This document shows, piece by piece, positions 32,859 to 40,085 of a stretch of 64,000 nt of DNA. Origin of the DNA: Canibacter zhoujuaniae (GTDB lineage Bacteria; Actinomycetota; Actinomycetes; Actinomycetales; Microbacteriaceae); NCBI RefSeq assembly GCF_011752005.1, contig NZ_JAAIJZ010000001.1:62001-126000 (forward strand), read 5' to 3'. Below the pieces are notes generated by a model, which ran no database searches, had not been told where the DNA came from, and saw only the letters and a list, made by a program, of their open reading frames with translations. The stretch's first letter is position 1, and each line of letters opens with the position of its first letter. The position numbers were made by a program, and so were the translations under genes.

Positions 32859-33999
32859 CGGCACCTCCTACATTGCTGGGGGATAGGTTAGGAATAGTGG
32901 CGTTAATAATCCACTGGGATCCGGTAGATGCGAAACTTAAGTTTCCACCCTCGCTCTCAATCCGTGATTGCAAGTTCGCCAGTCCGAACACGCCTGTCAG
33001 TGCGTGATCAATCGGCTCTGTACTAATCTGATTACTCATCATTAACGCTACTTCGTTACCATCGAGATCCACGTAGAGCTCTACCGTGGATTCAGCTTGC
33101 CCATATTTCAGTGCATTGCTAGCTGCTTCACGCACGAATAAGGCAGCGGTAAGCAAAGTATGACGTGATAGCAGCTGGTCGATATCGACAACCATCTTCG
33201 TGTTGAGCGTGATAGATCGTAAGCGTAGCATCGCTGCGGATTCTTTTACAGCCGCGCTTAAACTTGGTGTATCTGCGCAAAGGTTGAGATCCATAATCAT
33301 CGGCCGCAGCCGACGGGAAGCATCTTGAGCAATATTTGTAAGCGGATTGATTTTGCCAGCAATATCAGGGTGGGCTGCAGCAAGGTTTTGCGCCAATATC
33401 GCTATTTGGGCAAGATCCTTTGCGATCGTGTCATGCAATTGGGCAGCCAACTCGCCCCGGATTGAGTAGAGCGCTCGACGTGATTCCTCTCGAGCAGTCG
33501 CAAGCTCATGCGCAGTTTTTGATTCTTTATCGACGAATGCTCTGAGTGTTATACCGATAGCAAGCACAATTGCACCAAGAACTACTTCGCTTGCTGTGCG
33601 CGGTAATGGATTGTCGCTTAATACAATCCCGAGCAACGCCACCCCCACTAGTAACAAGCACACTCGAATTGCATGATGCTCAATCATCCAGACTACGGCG
33701 ATAAGAAATATGCCAAACACGGGAAATGTGAATATGGAGCCGTAATCAGATAGACCCACGGCTACAAAAAGCGCGATATAAAAAAGATCTCCTAAAAGCC
33801 CAATCCACGGAGCCACAGCTAATACAAAAGAAAGTCCAACCAGAACAACAGTGGTGTAGTTACTCGGTGAATCAAGGCGTAGGGTCAGCATCAGTTCTAG
33901 GACTACCGTGACAGCAGCCGTATTGAAATATGCTAATTTATAGCCCCTTGTTCGTGGGCGTGTAGTACCACGAAAACCCTCGAAATCTCCTGCGCACAT
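32851..33999 (-). CDS. Sensor histidine kinase, HisKA_3 class, with polytopic sensor domain
   Basis: The 382-residue kinase has five or six membrane helices in residues 25-155 with short loops, a layout common in peptide or membrane-signal sensors. His 189 in LAAQLHDTIAKDLAQIAI is the HisKA_3 phosphorylation site; the N-box REAASNALKYGQAESTVEL and the late GVFGLANLQSRIESEGG complete the ATP domain. The ATG at 33999 overlaps the TGA of the upstream peptide gene by one base (TGATG), so peptide and kinase are translationally coupled. This peptide-kinase-regulator order is that of known peptide quorum-sensing operons in Firmicutes. Confidence 0.9.
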   Translation of the reverse strand: MCAGDFEGFRGTTRPRTRGYKLAYFNTAAVTVVLELMLTLRLDSPSNYTTVVLVGLSFVLAVAPWIGLLGDLFYIALFVAVGLSDYGSIFTFPVFGIFLIAVVWMIEHHAIRVCLLLVGVALLGIVLSDNPLPRTASEVVLGAIVLAIGITLRAFVDKESKTAHELATAREESRRALYSIRGELAAQLHDTIAKDLAQIAILAQNLAAAHPDIAGKINPLTNIAQDASRRLRPMIMDLNLCADTPSLSAAVKESAAMLRLRSITLNTKMVVDIDQLLSRHTLLTAALFVREAASNALKYGQAESTVELYVDLDGNEVALMMSNQISTEPIDHALTGVFGLANLQSRIESEGGNLSFASTGSQWIINATIPNLSPSNVGGADE

Positions 34000-34220
34000 C
34001 ACTTCTTCTTACATATACGCCAATCCGGAAACAATTTACACAATAGGTTACCGTAGCCCGCCTCCGCCACAGTCGTGCTCTTCGGTTCGATCTTTGGTTC
34101 GCCGGCAAATGCTACCGCGCCCGGCGTGGCAGTCAGCCCCATGCTCAGCAGCCCGGCAGTCGTCAGCGCCAACAACCGAGAACCAGTTTTCTTTGCAGAT
34201 CCTGTCATCTCCGTCACCAT
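33999..34220 (-). CDS. Small secreted Cys-x8-Cys peptide precursor (candidate pheromone)
   Basis: The 73-residue product has a positively charged start, a signal peptide (SRLLALTTAGLLSMGLTATPGAVAFA, cleavage expected after residue 39) and a short mature part of about 34 residues. That part ends YGNLLCKLFPDWRICKKK: two cysteines eight residues apart, aromatic residues between them and a tribasic tail, suited to a disulfide-closed cationic peptide. A further cut at AEA before GYGN would leave 19 residues. It is coupled to a sensor kinase gene (TGATG). I do not recognise a family. A pheromone or a bacteriocin-like peptide are the best guesses; the kinase linkage favours a signal. Confidence 0.7.
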   Translation of the reverse strand: MVTEMTGSAKKTGSRLLALTTAGLLSMGLTATPGAVAFAGEPKIEPKSTTVAEAGYGNLLCKLFPDWRICKKK

Positions 34221-34256
34221 AACTTTTCTGTATTGTCCAGTTTTCTTGGCTCTTCG

Positions 34257-34283
34257 AATCTACTAGTCGGCGGAACTTGTCAA
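34257..34283 (-). promoter_or_regulatory. Candidate promoter of the peptide-kinase-regulator operon
   Basis: A perfect -35 TTGACA (34283-34278) and a -10-like TAGATT (34262-34257) with a 15-base spacer lie 37 bases before the peptide start. The -35 overlaps the edge of the 17-bp inverted repeat by three bases. Confidence 0.5.
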
Positions 34284-34327
34284 CACTGATGAATGTCAGG
34301 GTCGTACCTCGACATTCATCAGTGTTG
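34281..34327. promoter_or_regulatory. Perfect 17-bp inverted repeat between divergent genes (candidate operator)
   Basis: CAACACTGATGAATGTC (34281-34297) is repeated in inverted form as GACATTCATCAGTGTTG (34311-34327) with a 13-base centre. It lies between the divergent peptide-kinase operon and the secreted-precursor gene, and its outer ends form -35-like hexamers for both directions (TTGACA on the minus, TTGCAC on the plus strand). As both genes point away from it, it cannot be their terminator; a dimeric regulator site is the simplest reading. Confidence 0.75.
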
Positions 34328-34444
34328 CACGGCTGACACTTTATGGTGTGATGTCAACAGTTGCGACAAAGAACGCAGCCATGCCACTGACATACCTGTA
34401 AGAGCACTCAGCACAGCTGACCAGACACAGAAAGGAGAGTGTAC

Positions 34445-35266
34445 ATGAAAAAGACCGTTAAAGTGTTAACTTCAATCGCGACATCAGTATCGTTGGTATT
34501 CCTAAGTTCAGGGATTGCCGATGCTGCTCAAAGTGCAGATATATCTTTCACTAACGTACAGGAGGTGGAAGCAGCGCTCGAACAAGTTGCTATTAATAAT
34601 GACTCGCTCATTATCGAGTCCTCTGTAATGCCGCATGAATCAATTGGCGCTATTTCACTCGGATCCGGCGAAGTGACTATCCCGGAGAATCTCAATGAGG
34701 GAATCACGTTTGATTCTCCGGATTCTTCAAGCATTACTGTCACTCCAGCTCCATCCGTTGAATGGGAAAAGGCAGTGCTGCTAGACAAAGGAGGCGTTAC
34801 ATACCTAAGTAAGGGTGGTTTTTCGGAGACCGTAATTGTTGGCGATGGGGGTGTGCAAATGCTAACGACAATTGGCAGTCCTAGCGCCCCAACGGAATAT
34901 GAGTATCAAATTGATCTTGAGCAGGGGCAAATACTTGAATTCAAAGATGAGGTTCCGGCGGTATTTAATGCTGACGGTTCGCTAGCAGCCTTTGTGGAGA
35001 AACCGTGGGCTATTGATGCCAAGGGTAAACCCGTGTCCACGCATTACGAAATTGCTGGCGATACCCTTATTCAGATTGTGGATCATCAAGCACTCTCCGC
35101 AGACAGCTATCCGGTAGTAGCTGACCCATTTTTTGTTCCCGTATGGCTCCTACGCTGTCTCGTAGGTATGGGTATTAATTCTGCAAGTATTCTTCAATCA
35201 GCACAAATGGGTAGTTTTTGGTTAACATTTGGTAAGGCTGCATTTTACTGTATTCGAGGTCGATGA
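34445..35266 (+). CDS. Secreted precursor protein with C-terminal hydrophobic two-Cys peptide
   Basis: The start at ATG 34445 is set by AAAGGAG seven bases upstream. The 273-residue product has a signal peptide (LVFLSSGIADA before AQSAD, near residue 27), an acidic 190-residue middle part rich in beta-strands (for example PWAIDAKGKPVSTHYEIAGDT), then the phrase SYPVVADPFF and a final 45 residues that are hydrophobic with two cysteines (LLRCLVGMG, FYCIRGR). I recall the YPVVADP junction from many actinobacterial secreted proteins with variable short C-termini, which resemble toxins or bacteriocins carried behind a propeptide. Function is inference. It is coupled to the next gene by TGATG. Confidence 0.75.
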   Translation: MKKTVKVLTSIATSVSLVFLSSGIADAAQSADISFTNVQEVEAALEQVAINNDSLIIESSVMPHESIGAISLGSGEVTIPENLNEGITFDSPDSSSITVTPAPSVEWEKAVLLDKGGVTYLSKGGFSETVIVGDGGVQMLTTIGSPSAPTEYEYQIDLEQGQILEFKDEVPAVFNADGSLAAFVEKPWAIDAKGKPVSTHYEIAGDTLIQIVDHQALSADSYPVVADPFFVPVWLLRCLVGMGINSASILQSAQMGSFWLTFGKAAFYCIRGR

Positions 35267-35553
35267 TGTTGTTTAGGAAACAAGATGGAACGCAGCTTCG
35301 TGCTGAGTTGGAAGCGGTAAAAAGGGAGATTGCCGCTAGTCCGCTATCGCAAGATTCTGTGCAAGAAGCGCAAGCACTCATTGAAGAGATGAAAGCAGAC
35401 GGTCGTGAGGCAGAGATTGATCAGGAACTCGCTCACCGTCACCTGCCCTCGGCGAGAGAGATTGGCACGCTTATCGCGCAGCACACATTTGCTCTAATTC
35501 GGCTAAACAGGAAGCGGATCAAACTGGAACGCAAACTAGGAGACTCGCTCTAG
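35266..35553 (+). CDS. Small helical protein of unknown function, paralogue of the one at 27.7 kb
   Basis: This 95-residue cytosolic protein is charged and helical, with a basic end IRLNRKRIKLERKLGDSL. It is a clear paralogue of the product at 27719-28009 (shared ELA..HLPS..E.G and LNRKR.KLER.L). Its ATG overlaps the TGA of the secreted precursor gene by one base; a second ATG three bases earlier would overlap by four. Close coupling to a secreted hydrophobic peptide suggests an immunity or partner protein (inference). A very strong terminator follows 12 bases later. Confidence 0.78.
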   Translation: MLFRKQDGTQLRAELEAVKREIAASPLSQDSVQEAQALIEEMKADGREAEIDQELAHRHLPSAREIGTLIAQHTFALIRLNRKRIKLERKLGDSL

Positions 35554-35565
35554 GCATCTCTCACT

Positions 35566-35609
35566 TAGAAGAGTCTCTCAGAATCGCGTGATTCTGAGAG
35601 ACTCTTCTA
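35566..35609. terminator. Strong bidirectional terminator after the precursor operon
   Basis: A perfect 20-bp stem TAGAAGAGTCTCTCAGAATC with its complement across a GCGT loop lies 12 bases after the small gene and 32 bases beyond the stop of the convergent permease gene. Confidence 0.92.
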
Positions 35610-35641
35610 CATGGGAACAAACAGCAAGGATAATTTTAAAA

Positions 35642-36388
35642 TTATCGTTCTTTGCTAACCCGATCAGACCTTTGCAACGCGAAAGTTCCAATCGAAAAAC
35701 ATACAAGAGCCCAAACAATCGCGAAAATTATGCTATAAACATCTGCATTCCGCACCCACTGAACGTGATATGTAAGCGGATTAATTTGCGCAATAAAAAC
35801 CAGGTATTGTGGCGCAAAATCCAACTTGTAAAATAGCGGTGCGGAAAGAATAACCGGTAATGAGGTTAACGTGGATATCATATCTCTTGTGTAGTAGCTA
35901 TCGACTAAAGCACCGATAGCAGCGCCAAGTCCAGCCCATCCCGCAACAATGAAAAATGCGATACCCACGCCTTTGAGCGTTATTATAAATGTGTGCCCCG
36001 TAACACCCATGCCGCCCGTTAGGCCCCAGGCAATCATCAGAATTCCCACTTGCACCAAGAAAACTAAGGCGCTCACAGCAATTATCGTCAGTAGATAAGC
36101 GCTCGGGCTTCCTCCTTGCATATTGAATATTGCATAAACGCCCCACTTCCTATCATTGGAGACATCAGAGACTGTGGAAGTGAATGTCCGAAACGCTAGT
36201 AAACAGAATATGCCTGTTAACGCATACAATGCATAATCTGTGAACAGGCCGTTCGACACTATGCCAGAAATGCCAGCCACTAGGAATATGAAGTAGGCCA
36301 CAGGCTCGATGATCCGGCTTAAGTAAACGCTACGCCAATTCCACAAAGAAGCAAGATGGTATTTGGTCAGAATAAGTGATCTTTTCAT
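35642..36388 (-). CDS. ABC-2 type exporter permease
   Basis: The 248-residue membrane protein has six helices and the ABC-2/NodJ-type layout, with a long amphipathic N-terminus (KRSLILTKYHLASLWNWRSVYLSRIIEPVAYFIFLVAG) and the phrase FAPQYLVFIAQINPLTYHVQWVRNADV near residue 195. Members export drugs, lipids, polysaccharide or peptides. It is 3 bases downstream of its ATPase gene. Because it converges with the secreted-precursor operon it could give self-protection or export of a peptide, but the sequence does not show which. Confidence 0.87.
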   Translation of the reverse strand: MKRSLILTKYHLASLWNWRSVYLSRIIEPVAYFIFLVAGISGIVSNGLFTDYALYALTGIFCLLAFRTFTSTVSDVSNDRKWGVYAIFNMQGGSPSAYLLTIIAVSALVFLVQVGILMIAWGLTGGMGVTGHTFIITLKGVGIAFFIVAGWAGLGAAIGALVDSYYTRDMISTLTSLPVILSAPLFYKLDFAPQYLVFIAQINPLTYHVQWVRNADVYSIIFAIVWALVCFSIGTFALQRSDRVSKER

Positions 36389-36391
36389 TAC

Positions 36392-37105
36392 CTACGCCCT
36401 GTCTTCTACACAAGCTTTAAAGGCATCCCAGAGATCGTTGCTCTGTGGCGCATATTCCATAAATTTGGCCGCTTCGATATCTTTAATGACTCGCCCACGA
36501 TCAATCGCTATTACTCGTGTGCAGTAGTTAGCAAATTTAGATGTTTCGTGAGTGCTGACCAGTGCTGTTGCACCCGCCATAGTTTGCGATTTCAAGTATT
36601 TGAACACCGTATCGATTGCTGAAGGATCTAGCCCGGTTGTTGGCTCATCCAGAATCATTAACTTTGGGTTACCGATGATAGCGCGCGCAATCTGTGTTCT
36701 GCGCAGCTCGCCGCCAGATAAAGTCTCTGCAGTTCGGTCTAAATATCCCGCCAACCCGAGTAGCGAAGCAACCTGCTCAATCTGATCAGAGCGTCGAAAA
36801 GACCCAGTTCTCAGTTCAAAACCCAGAGAAATATTTTGGCGGACAGTTAGGGACCAATCGATGACCTCACACTGTGGACACCATCCGATTTGGGTGTTAT
36901 CAACAAAAGTATTTAGCACACCTTTGGTTGGCTTAATCAGGCCTCCTAAAATATCGAACAACGTCGATTTGCCTGCGCCATTTGAGCCTATTACAGCAAC
37001 CAACTCACCTGCAGAAAAATCGCCATTGAATTTTTCTAAAGCATACGAGCTATTCTTACCGTACTTCTTTGAAAGTTCCCGAGCAGAGAGTAACAGATCG
37101 TCCAT
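36392..37105 (-). CDS. ABC-2 type exporter ATP-binding protein
   Basis: The 237-residue ATPase shows Walker A GSNGAGKST near residue 39, Q-loop at WCPQCEV, signature LSGGELRRTQIARAI near 128 and Walker B LMILDEPTTGLDP near 150. The order resembles NodI/DrrA-type exporters. It forms a two-gene operon with the permease and ends 122 bases from the 3' end of the tmRNA gene on the same strand. Base composition appears richer in A/T than the housekeeping genes on either side. Confidence 0.9.
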   Translation of the reverse strand: MDDLLLSARELSKKYGKNSSYALEKFNGDFSAGELVAVIGSNGAGKSTLFDILGGLIKPTKGVLNTFVDNTQIGWCPQCEVIDWSLTVRQNISLGFELRTGSFRRSDQIEQVASLLGLAGYLDRTAETLSGGELRRTQIARAIIGNPKLMILDEPTTGLDPSAIDTVFKYLKSQTMAGATALVSTHETSKFANYCTRVIAIDRGRVIKDIEAAKFMEYAPQSNDLWDAFKACVEDRA

Positions 37106-37227
37106 GATTCATCCTCCGGAGCAAGCCTATCAGTAGAGCCCACCCAAGCTCGTCAACCATGAAAAGCATCAAAGAGGTTTTTCCGCATAATTCTCACCAA
37201 GAATGTGATGGTGGAATACATCCGGTC

Positions 37228-37600
37228 TGGTGGAGCCGCCGGGAATTGAACCCGGGTCCACTTCGATGATTCATAGCCTTCTACGAGCGTAGTTCGTTAA
37301 ACGTTTTACTCGACCCCGTTCATTGTTACGAACACCTTGAACGACAGGCCCAGCTGCAGTAAAAAGTCCTGATTTAACCTGCAACACGTTAAATCAGCAA
37401 GCTCTCTGGATGACGCCAGAGGCAGGGGCGAGAGCAAACCCTGTCTGACGGACTTTCAGTCTCTCGCGCTTAGGCAGCGAGAGCGAAGTCGGTGCGCTTT
37501 GATTCTGCACCTATTTTTTGCAAGAGCGTTTACGAGATAACTTGCATCCTCGGCTCGCTTCTCTATGTCTCAAATCGACGTGTCGAAACCGATCGGCCCC
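37228..37600 (-). ncRNA. ssrA: Transfer-messenger RNA (tmRNA)
   Basis: The 373-base RNA starts GGGGCCG and ends CGGCTCC-A-CCA; these form an alanine-type acceptor stem with G3-U70, and a T-arm CCGGGTTCAATTCCCGG precedes the end. The tag frame near 37509-37474 reads AESKRTDFALAA then stop, a typical actinobacterial degradation tag. CCA is encoded. It works with SmpB (17.2 kb) to free stalled ribosomes. The 3' end points to the atypical peptide/ABC block. Confidence 0.96.
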
Positions 37601-37626
37601 TAATTATTGAGATTTGAAAGTGAAGC

Positions 37627-37632
37627 ATTATA
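37627..37632 (-). promoter_or_regulatory. Candidate -10 element of ssrA
   Basis: A perfect TATAAT on the minus strand lies 27 bases before the mature tmRNA 5' end, leaving about 20 bases of leader for RNase P to remove. No good -35 was found at 16-18 bases. Confidence 0.45.
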
Positions 37633-37793
37633 GCTATCAAATTTTCAACCATCATTCCACTAGCGTGGAGCTTCTAACCCTATCAAAATTATTGTTTGTC
37701 AGCAAAAGCTACACAGGTTTTAAAAATAACAGCGAAATAAACCAATACTCTCTAGGGTTATATTTGAGACTGTAAAGACGATAGGGAGTAAAA

Positions 37794-38252
37794 GTGAAGC
37801 GACCGTACATCGATAAGGTAACCCCAGCAGCGTGGAAATCTGCGCTGGCTTATAATGATGCAGTTTACGAAGCAATCCAGGGCCACGGCATCTCTGCGGC
37901 TGAGCGCGAGTTAATTATGGTTAGAGTTTCGCAACTGAACGGTTGCGCATACTGCCTCGAGGCGCATACAACCGCAGCACGCGAGGCGGGTCTAACATCC
38001 CAGCAGCTTGATCTGCTCCCTGCCTGGCGAGAAACAAATATTTACGATGAGCGCATGAAGGCTCTGCTCGCGGTTGCTGAAGCGGGCACACGCCTGCCAC
38101 TCACAGAAGATTCTCTTGCGGATCTAGCTGGCGCACTACAGACTCTCGGCACAGAAGCATTTGCCGCCGCTGAGCTGCTCACCGCAACTATAAATATGTT
38201 TAACCGGGTGTCAATACTGTCTGGTCACCCCGTGCGAGAGCGCAAAAATTAA
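37794..38252 (+). CDS. Carboxymuconolactone decarboxylase family protein (AhpD-like)
   Basis: The 152-residue helical protein has the redox-type motif LNGCAYCLEAHTTAAREAG (CxxC and distal His) near residue 50 of the AhpD branch, which acts as a peroxide-related disulfide reductase; other members are lactone decarboxylases. The GTG start is supported by AGGGAG five bases upstream. It stands 62 bases before a trans-sulfuration gene and may be co-transcribed. The CxxC points to redox rather than decarboxylase activity (inference). Confidence 0.85.
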   Translation: MKRPYIDKVTPAAWKSALAYNDAVYEAIQGHGISAAERELIMVRVSQLNGCAYCLEAHTTAAREAGLTSQQLDLLPAWRETNIYDERMKALLAVAEAGTRLPLTEDSLADLAGALQTLGTEAFAAAELLTATINMFNRVSILSGHPVRERKN

Positions 38253-38314
38253 CAACCTAATTAGCCAGCATCAGCAGTAGTCGACACAAAAGAACAGCGA
38301 AAGATTTTTTTAGC

Positions 38315-39514
38315 ATGACACAACAGCCAGAGTTATCGCCAAGCACAAGACTGGTAGTGGGAGGGCGCCCAGCGCACGAACACAATGCTCCGGTGAACCC
38401 ACCAATTCAGATGTCCTCAACATACCGGCAGGTGGGGCCATCGGGAATAGACAGCTACGCACGATTTACAAACCAGAGTTGGGATGGGCTCGAGCAGGTA
38501 ATATCCGACCTTGAAGGCGGGCAGCTGCCCGGTTTGCTTTTTGCCTCCGGTATGGCGGCTGTCGCCTCCGTTCTCAACCTGGTGCCGGTCGGCGGAACTA
38601 TTTTGATGCCAGCGCACACGTATATGGCCTCCGTCACAATCGCTAACCAGTTAGAGCAGCGTGGCGTTGTGAAAGTTGTTCGTCTAGATATAGAAAATAC
38701 TGAGTCAGTGCTAGAAGACCTGACTAATGCTGCTGCAGCAGCAGGGGTTGACGCAAACTCGGTAAACTACGCAGCGCCAAAGGTGCTGCTGTGGCTGGAG
38801 AGCCCAACTAATCCAATGCTTGAAGTGGCTGACTTGCCTGCGATCTTATCCGCTGCGAAGAGTCTGGGCATTGTATCCGCAGTCGATAACACTTTTGCGA
38901 CCCCGCTCGGGCAGCAGCCGTTGGCGTTGGGTGCAGACATAGTTGCGCACTCTGCAACTAAAAGTATCGCCGGTCACTCAGACGTTTTATTGGGTATCAC
39001 CGTAACATCAAATAAAGAGCTTTATGATGCAATGCAGGCATATCGCACCAGCAATGGCGCTATCGCAGGGCCGTTTGAGGCGTGGCTTGGTTTGCGCGGT
39101 GTGCGCACGCTTGCTCTGCGCGTTGGAAAAGCTAATGCGAATGCGCTTGAGCTCGCACGGCGACTAAAAGACCACCCTGCTGTGCAGGCGGTTCGATACC
39201 CGGGGCTGCCGGAAGATCCGGGCTATGAGCGGGCTGCCGCTCAGATGCAGAGTTTTGGTTGCGTGCTCTCTATCACTTTGGACGCAACCCCTGAGCAAAC
39301 CGACGATGTTTTGCGGGCGCTACAGGTGTGGACGCCCGCAACGAGCCTTGGTGGGGTAGAGTCGCTGGTTGAACGCCGTCGCCGACACGCTGCTGAGCCT
39401 GACTCGATACCTGAATCTCTGTTGCGGCTTTCTGTGGGTATCGAAGATGTTGAAGACCTTTATGCGGATCTGGTCACCGCAATTAATGCAACAGTGCTGG
39501 GAGAAGAAAAATGA
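38315..39514 (+). CDS. Cystathionine gamma-synthase/gamma-lyase family enzyme
   Basis: This pyridoxal-phosphate enzyme of the Cys/Met metabolism family makes or breaks cystathionine or sulfhydrylates an activated homoserine. The 399 residues show FASGMAAVASVLNL near 75 (cofactor-phosphate region), VDNTFATPLGQQPLALGADIVAHSATKSIAGHSD around 192-225 with the cofactor lysine in SATKS, and the SLGGVESLVERR block near 345. Synthase, lyase and sulfhydrylase cannot be separated confidently by eye. It overlaps the next membrane-protein gene by 4 bp. Confidence 0.87.
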   Translation: MTQQPELSPSTRLVVGGRPAHEHNAPVNPPIQMSSTYRQVGPSGIDSYARFTNQSWDGLEQVISDLEGGQLPGLLFASGMAAVASVLNLVPVGGTILMPAHTYMASVTIANQLEQRGVVKVVRLDIENTESVLEDLTNAAAAAGVDANSVNYAAPKVLLWLESPTNPMLEVADLPAILSAAKSLGIVSAVDNTFATPLGQQPLALGADIVAHSATKSIAGHSDVLLGITVTSNKELYDAMQAYRTSNGAIAGPFEAWLGLRGVRTLALRVGKANANALELARRLKDHPAVQAVRYPGLPEDPGYERAAAQMQSFGCVLSITLDATPEQTDDVLRALQVWTPATSLGGVESLVERRRRHAAEPDSIPESLLRLSVGIEDVEDLYADLVTAINATVLGEEK

Positions 39515-39921
39515 ATAATATAACAAACGTAACGCCTTCAAGCGAAGAGCGAAACATAGCAGTGATATCGCATGTTGCGATGCCGATTGGAACTATATTT
39601 TCAGCTGGCACAATTGGCTGGCTGGTTCCTTTAGTGCTTTACATCTTGAATCGGAAACGCAGTCAATTTATCAGGCAGGCATCAGCAAATGCGCTTAACT
39701 TTGCCATCATGATGTTTATTTGGTCTGTGGCTGCGTGGCTACTTATTTTAGTTGGCATTCCGCTGTCTGTGTTCGTGCTCCCAGTTGTTCTTGTAATCAT
39801 AGGAGCCATAATCGCTTTTGCAGCTCTTGTGATGTCAATTGTGTTCCCGATTATTGCGTGTGCCGCTGCAAACCGTGGTGAGGTTTACCGCTATCCTTTA
39901 ACCCCAAGTTTTGTTTCATAG
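39511..39921 (+). CDS. Small membrane protein, DUF4870/Tic20-like
   Basis: The 136-residue protein has three to four membrane helices and the DUF4870 pattern: HVAMPIGTIFSAGTIGWLVPLVLYILNRKRSQFIRQASANALNFAIM, then two hydrophobic helices and IACAAANRGEVYRYP. The molecular role of the family is not known. The ATG overlaps the stop of the trans-sulfuration gene (ATGA), so it is translated with it, although a functional link is not obvious. Confidence 0.85.
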   Translation: MNNITNVTPSSEERNIAVISHVAMPIGTIFSAGTIGWLVPLVLYILNRKRSQFIRQASANALNFAIMMFIWSVAAWLLILVGIPLSVFVLPVVLVIIGAIIAFAALVMSIVFPIIACAAANRGEVYRYPLTPSFVS

Positions 39922-40028
39922 TGTCAGCTATAACCAAAACCTGTGAGCAGTAAGTTTTCGATATTTAACTCGGCTACCAGACACAGTAAAGGAAGCATTT
40001 AGTAATCTGAAGCCCCACGGGTTACAGA

Positions 40029-40072
40029 GCAATATGGCCTGAACGTACAGAAGTACGTTCAGGCCATATTGC
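40029..40072. terminator. Bidirectional terminator between DUF4870 gene and pit
   Basis: A perfect 20-bp stem GCAATATGGCCTGAACGTAC with an AGAA loop lies between convergent genes, 14 bases after the phosphate-transporter stop. It lacks long T-runs. Confidence 0.88.
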
Positions 40073-40085
40073 ATTGTTGGGTTGC

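Noticed and set aside
34020..34060. Resemblance of YGNLLC to the YGNGV motif of class IIa bacteriocins
   Set aside because: The Val and following Cys spacing are absent, the peptide is Sec-exported and coupled to a kinase; similarity rests on three residues.
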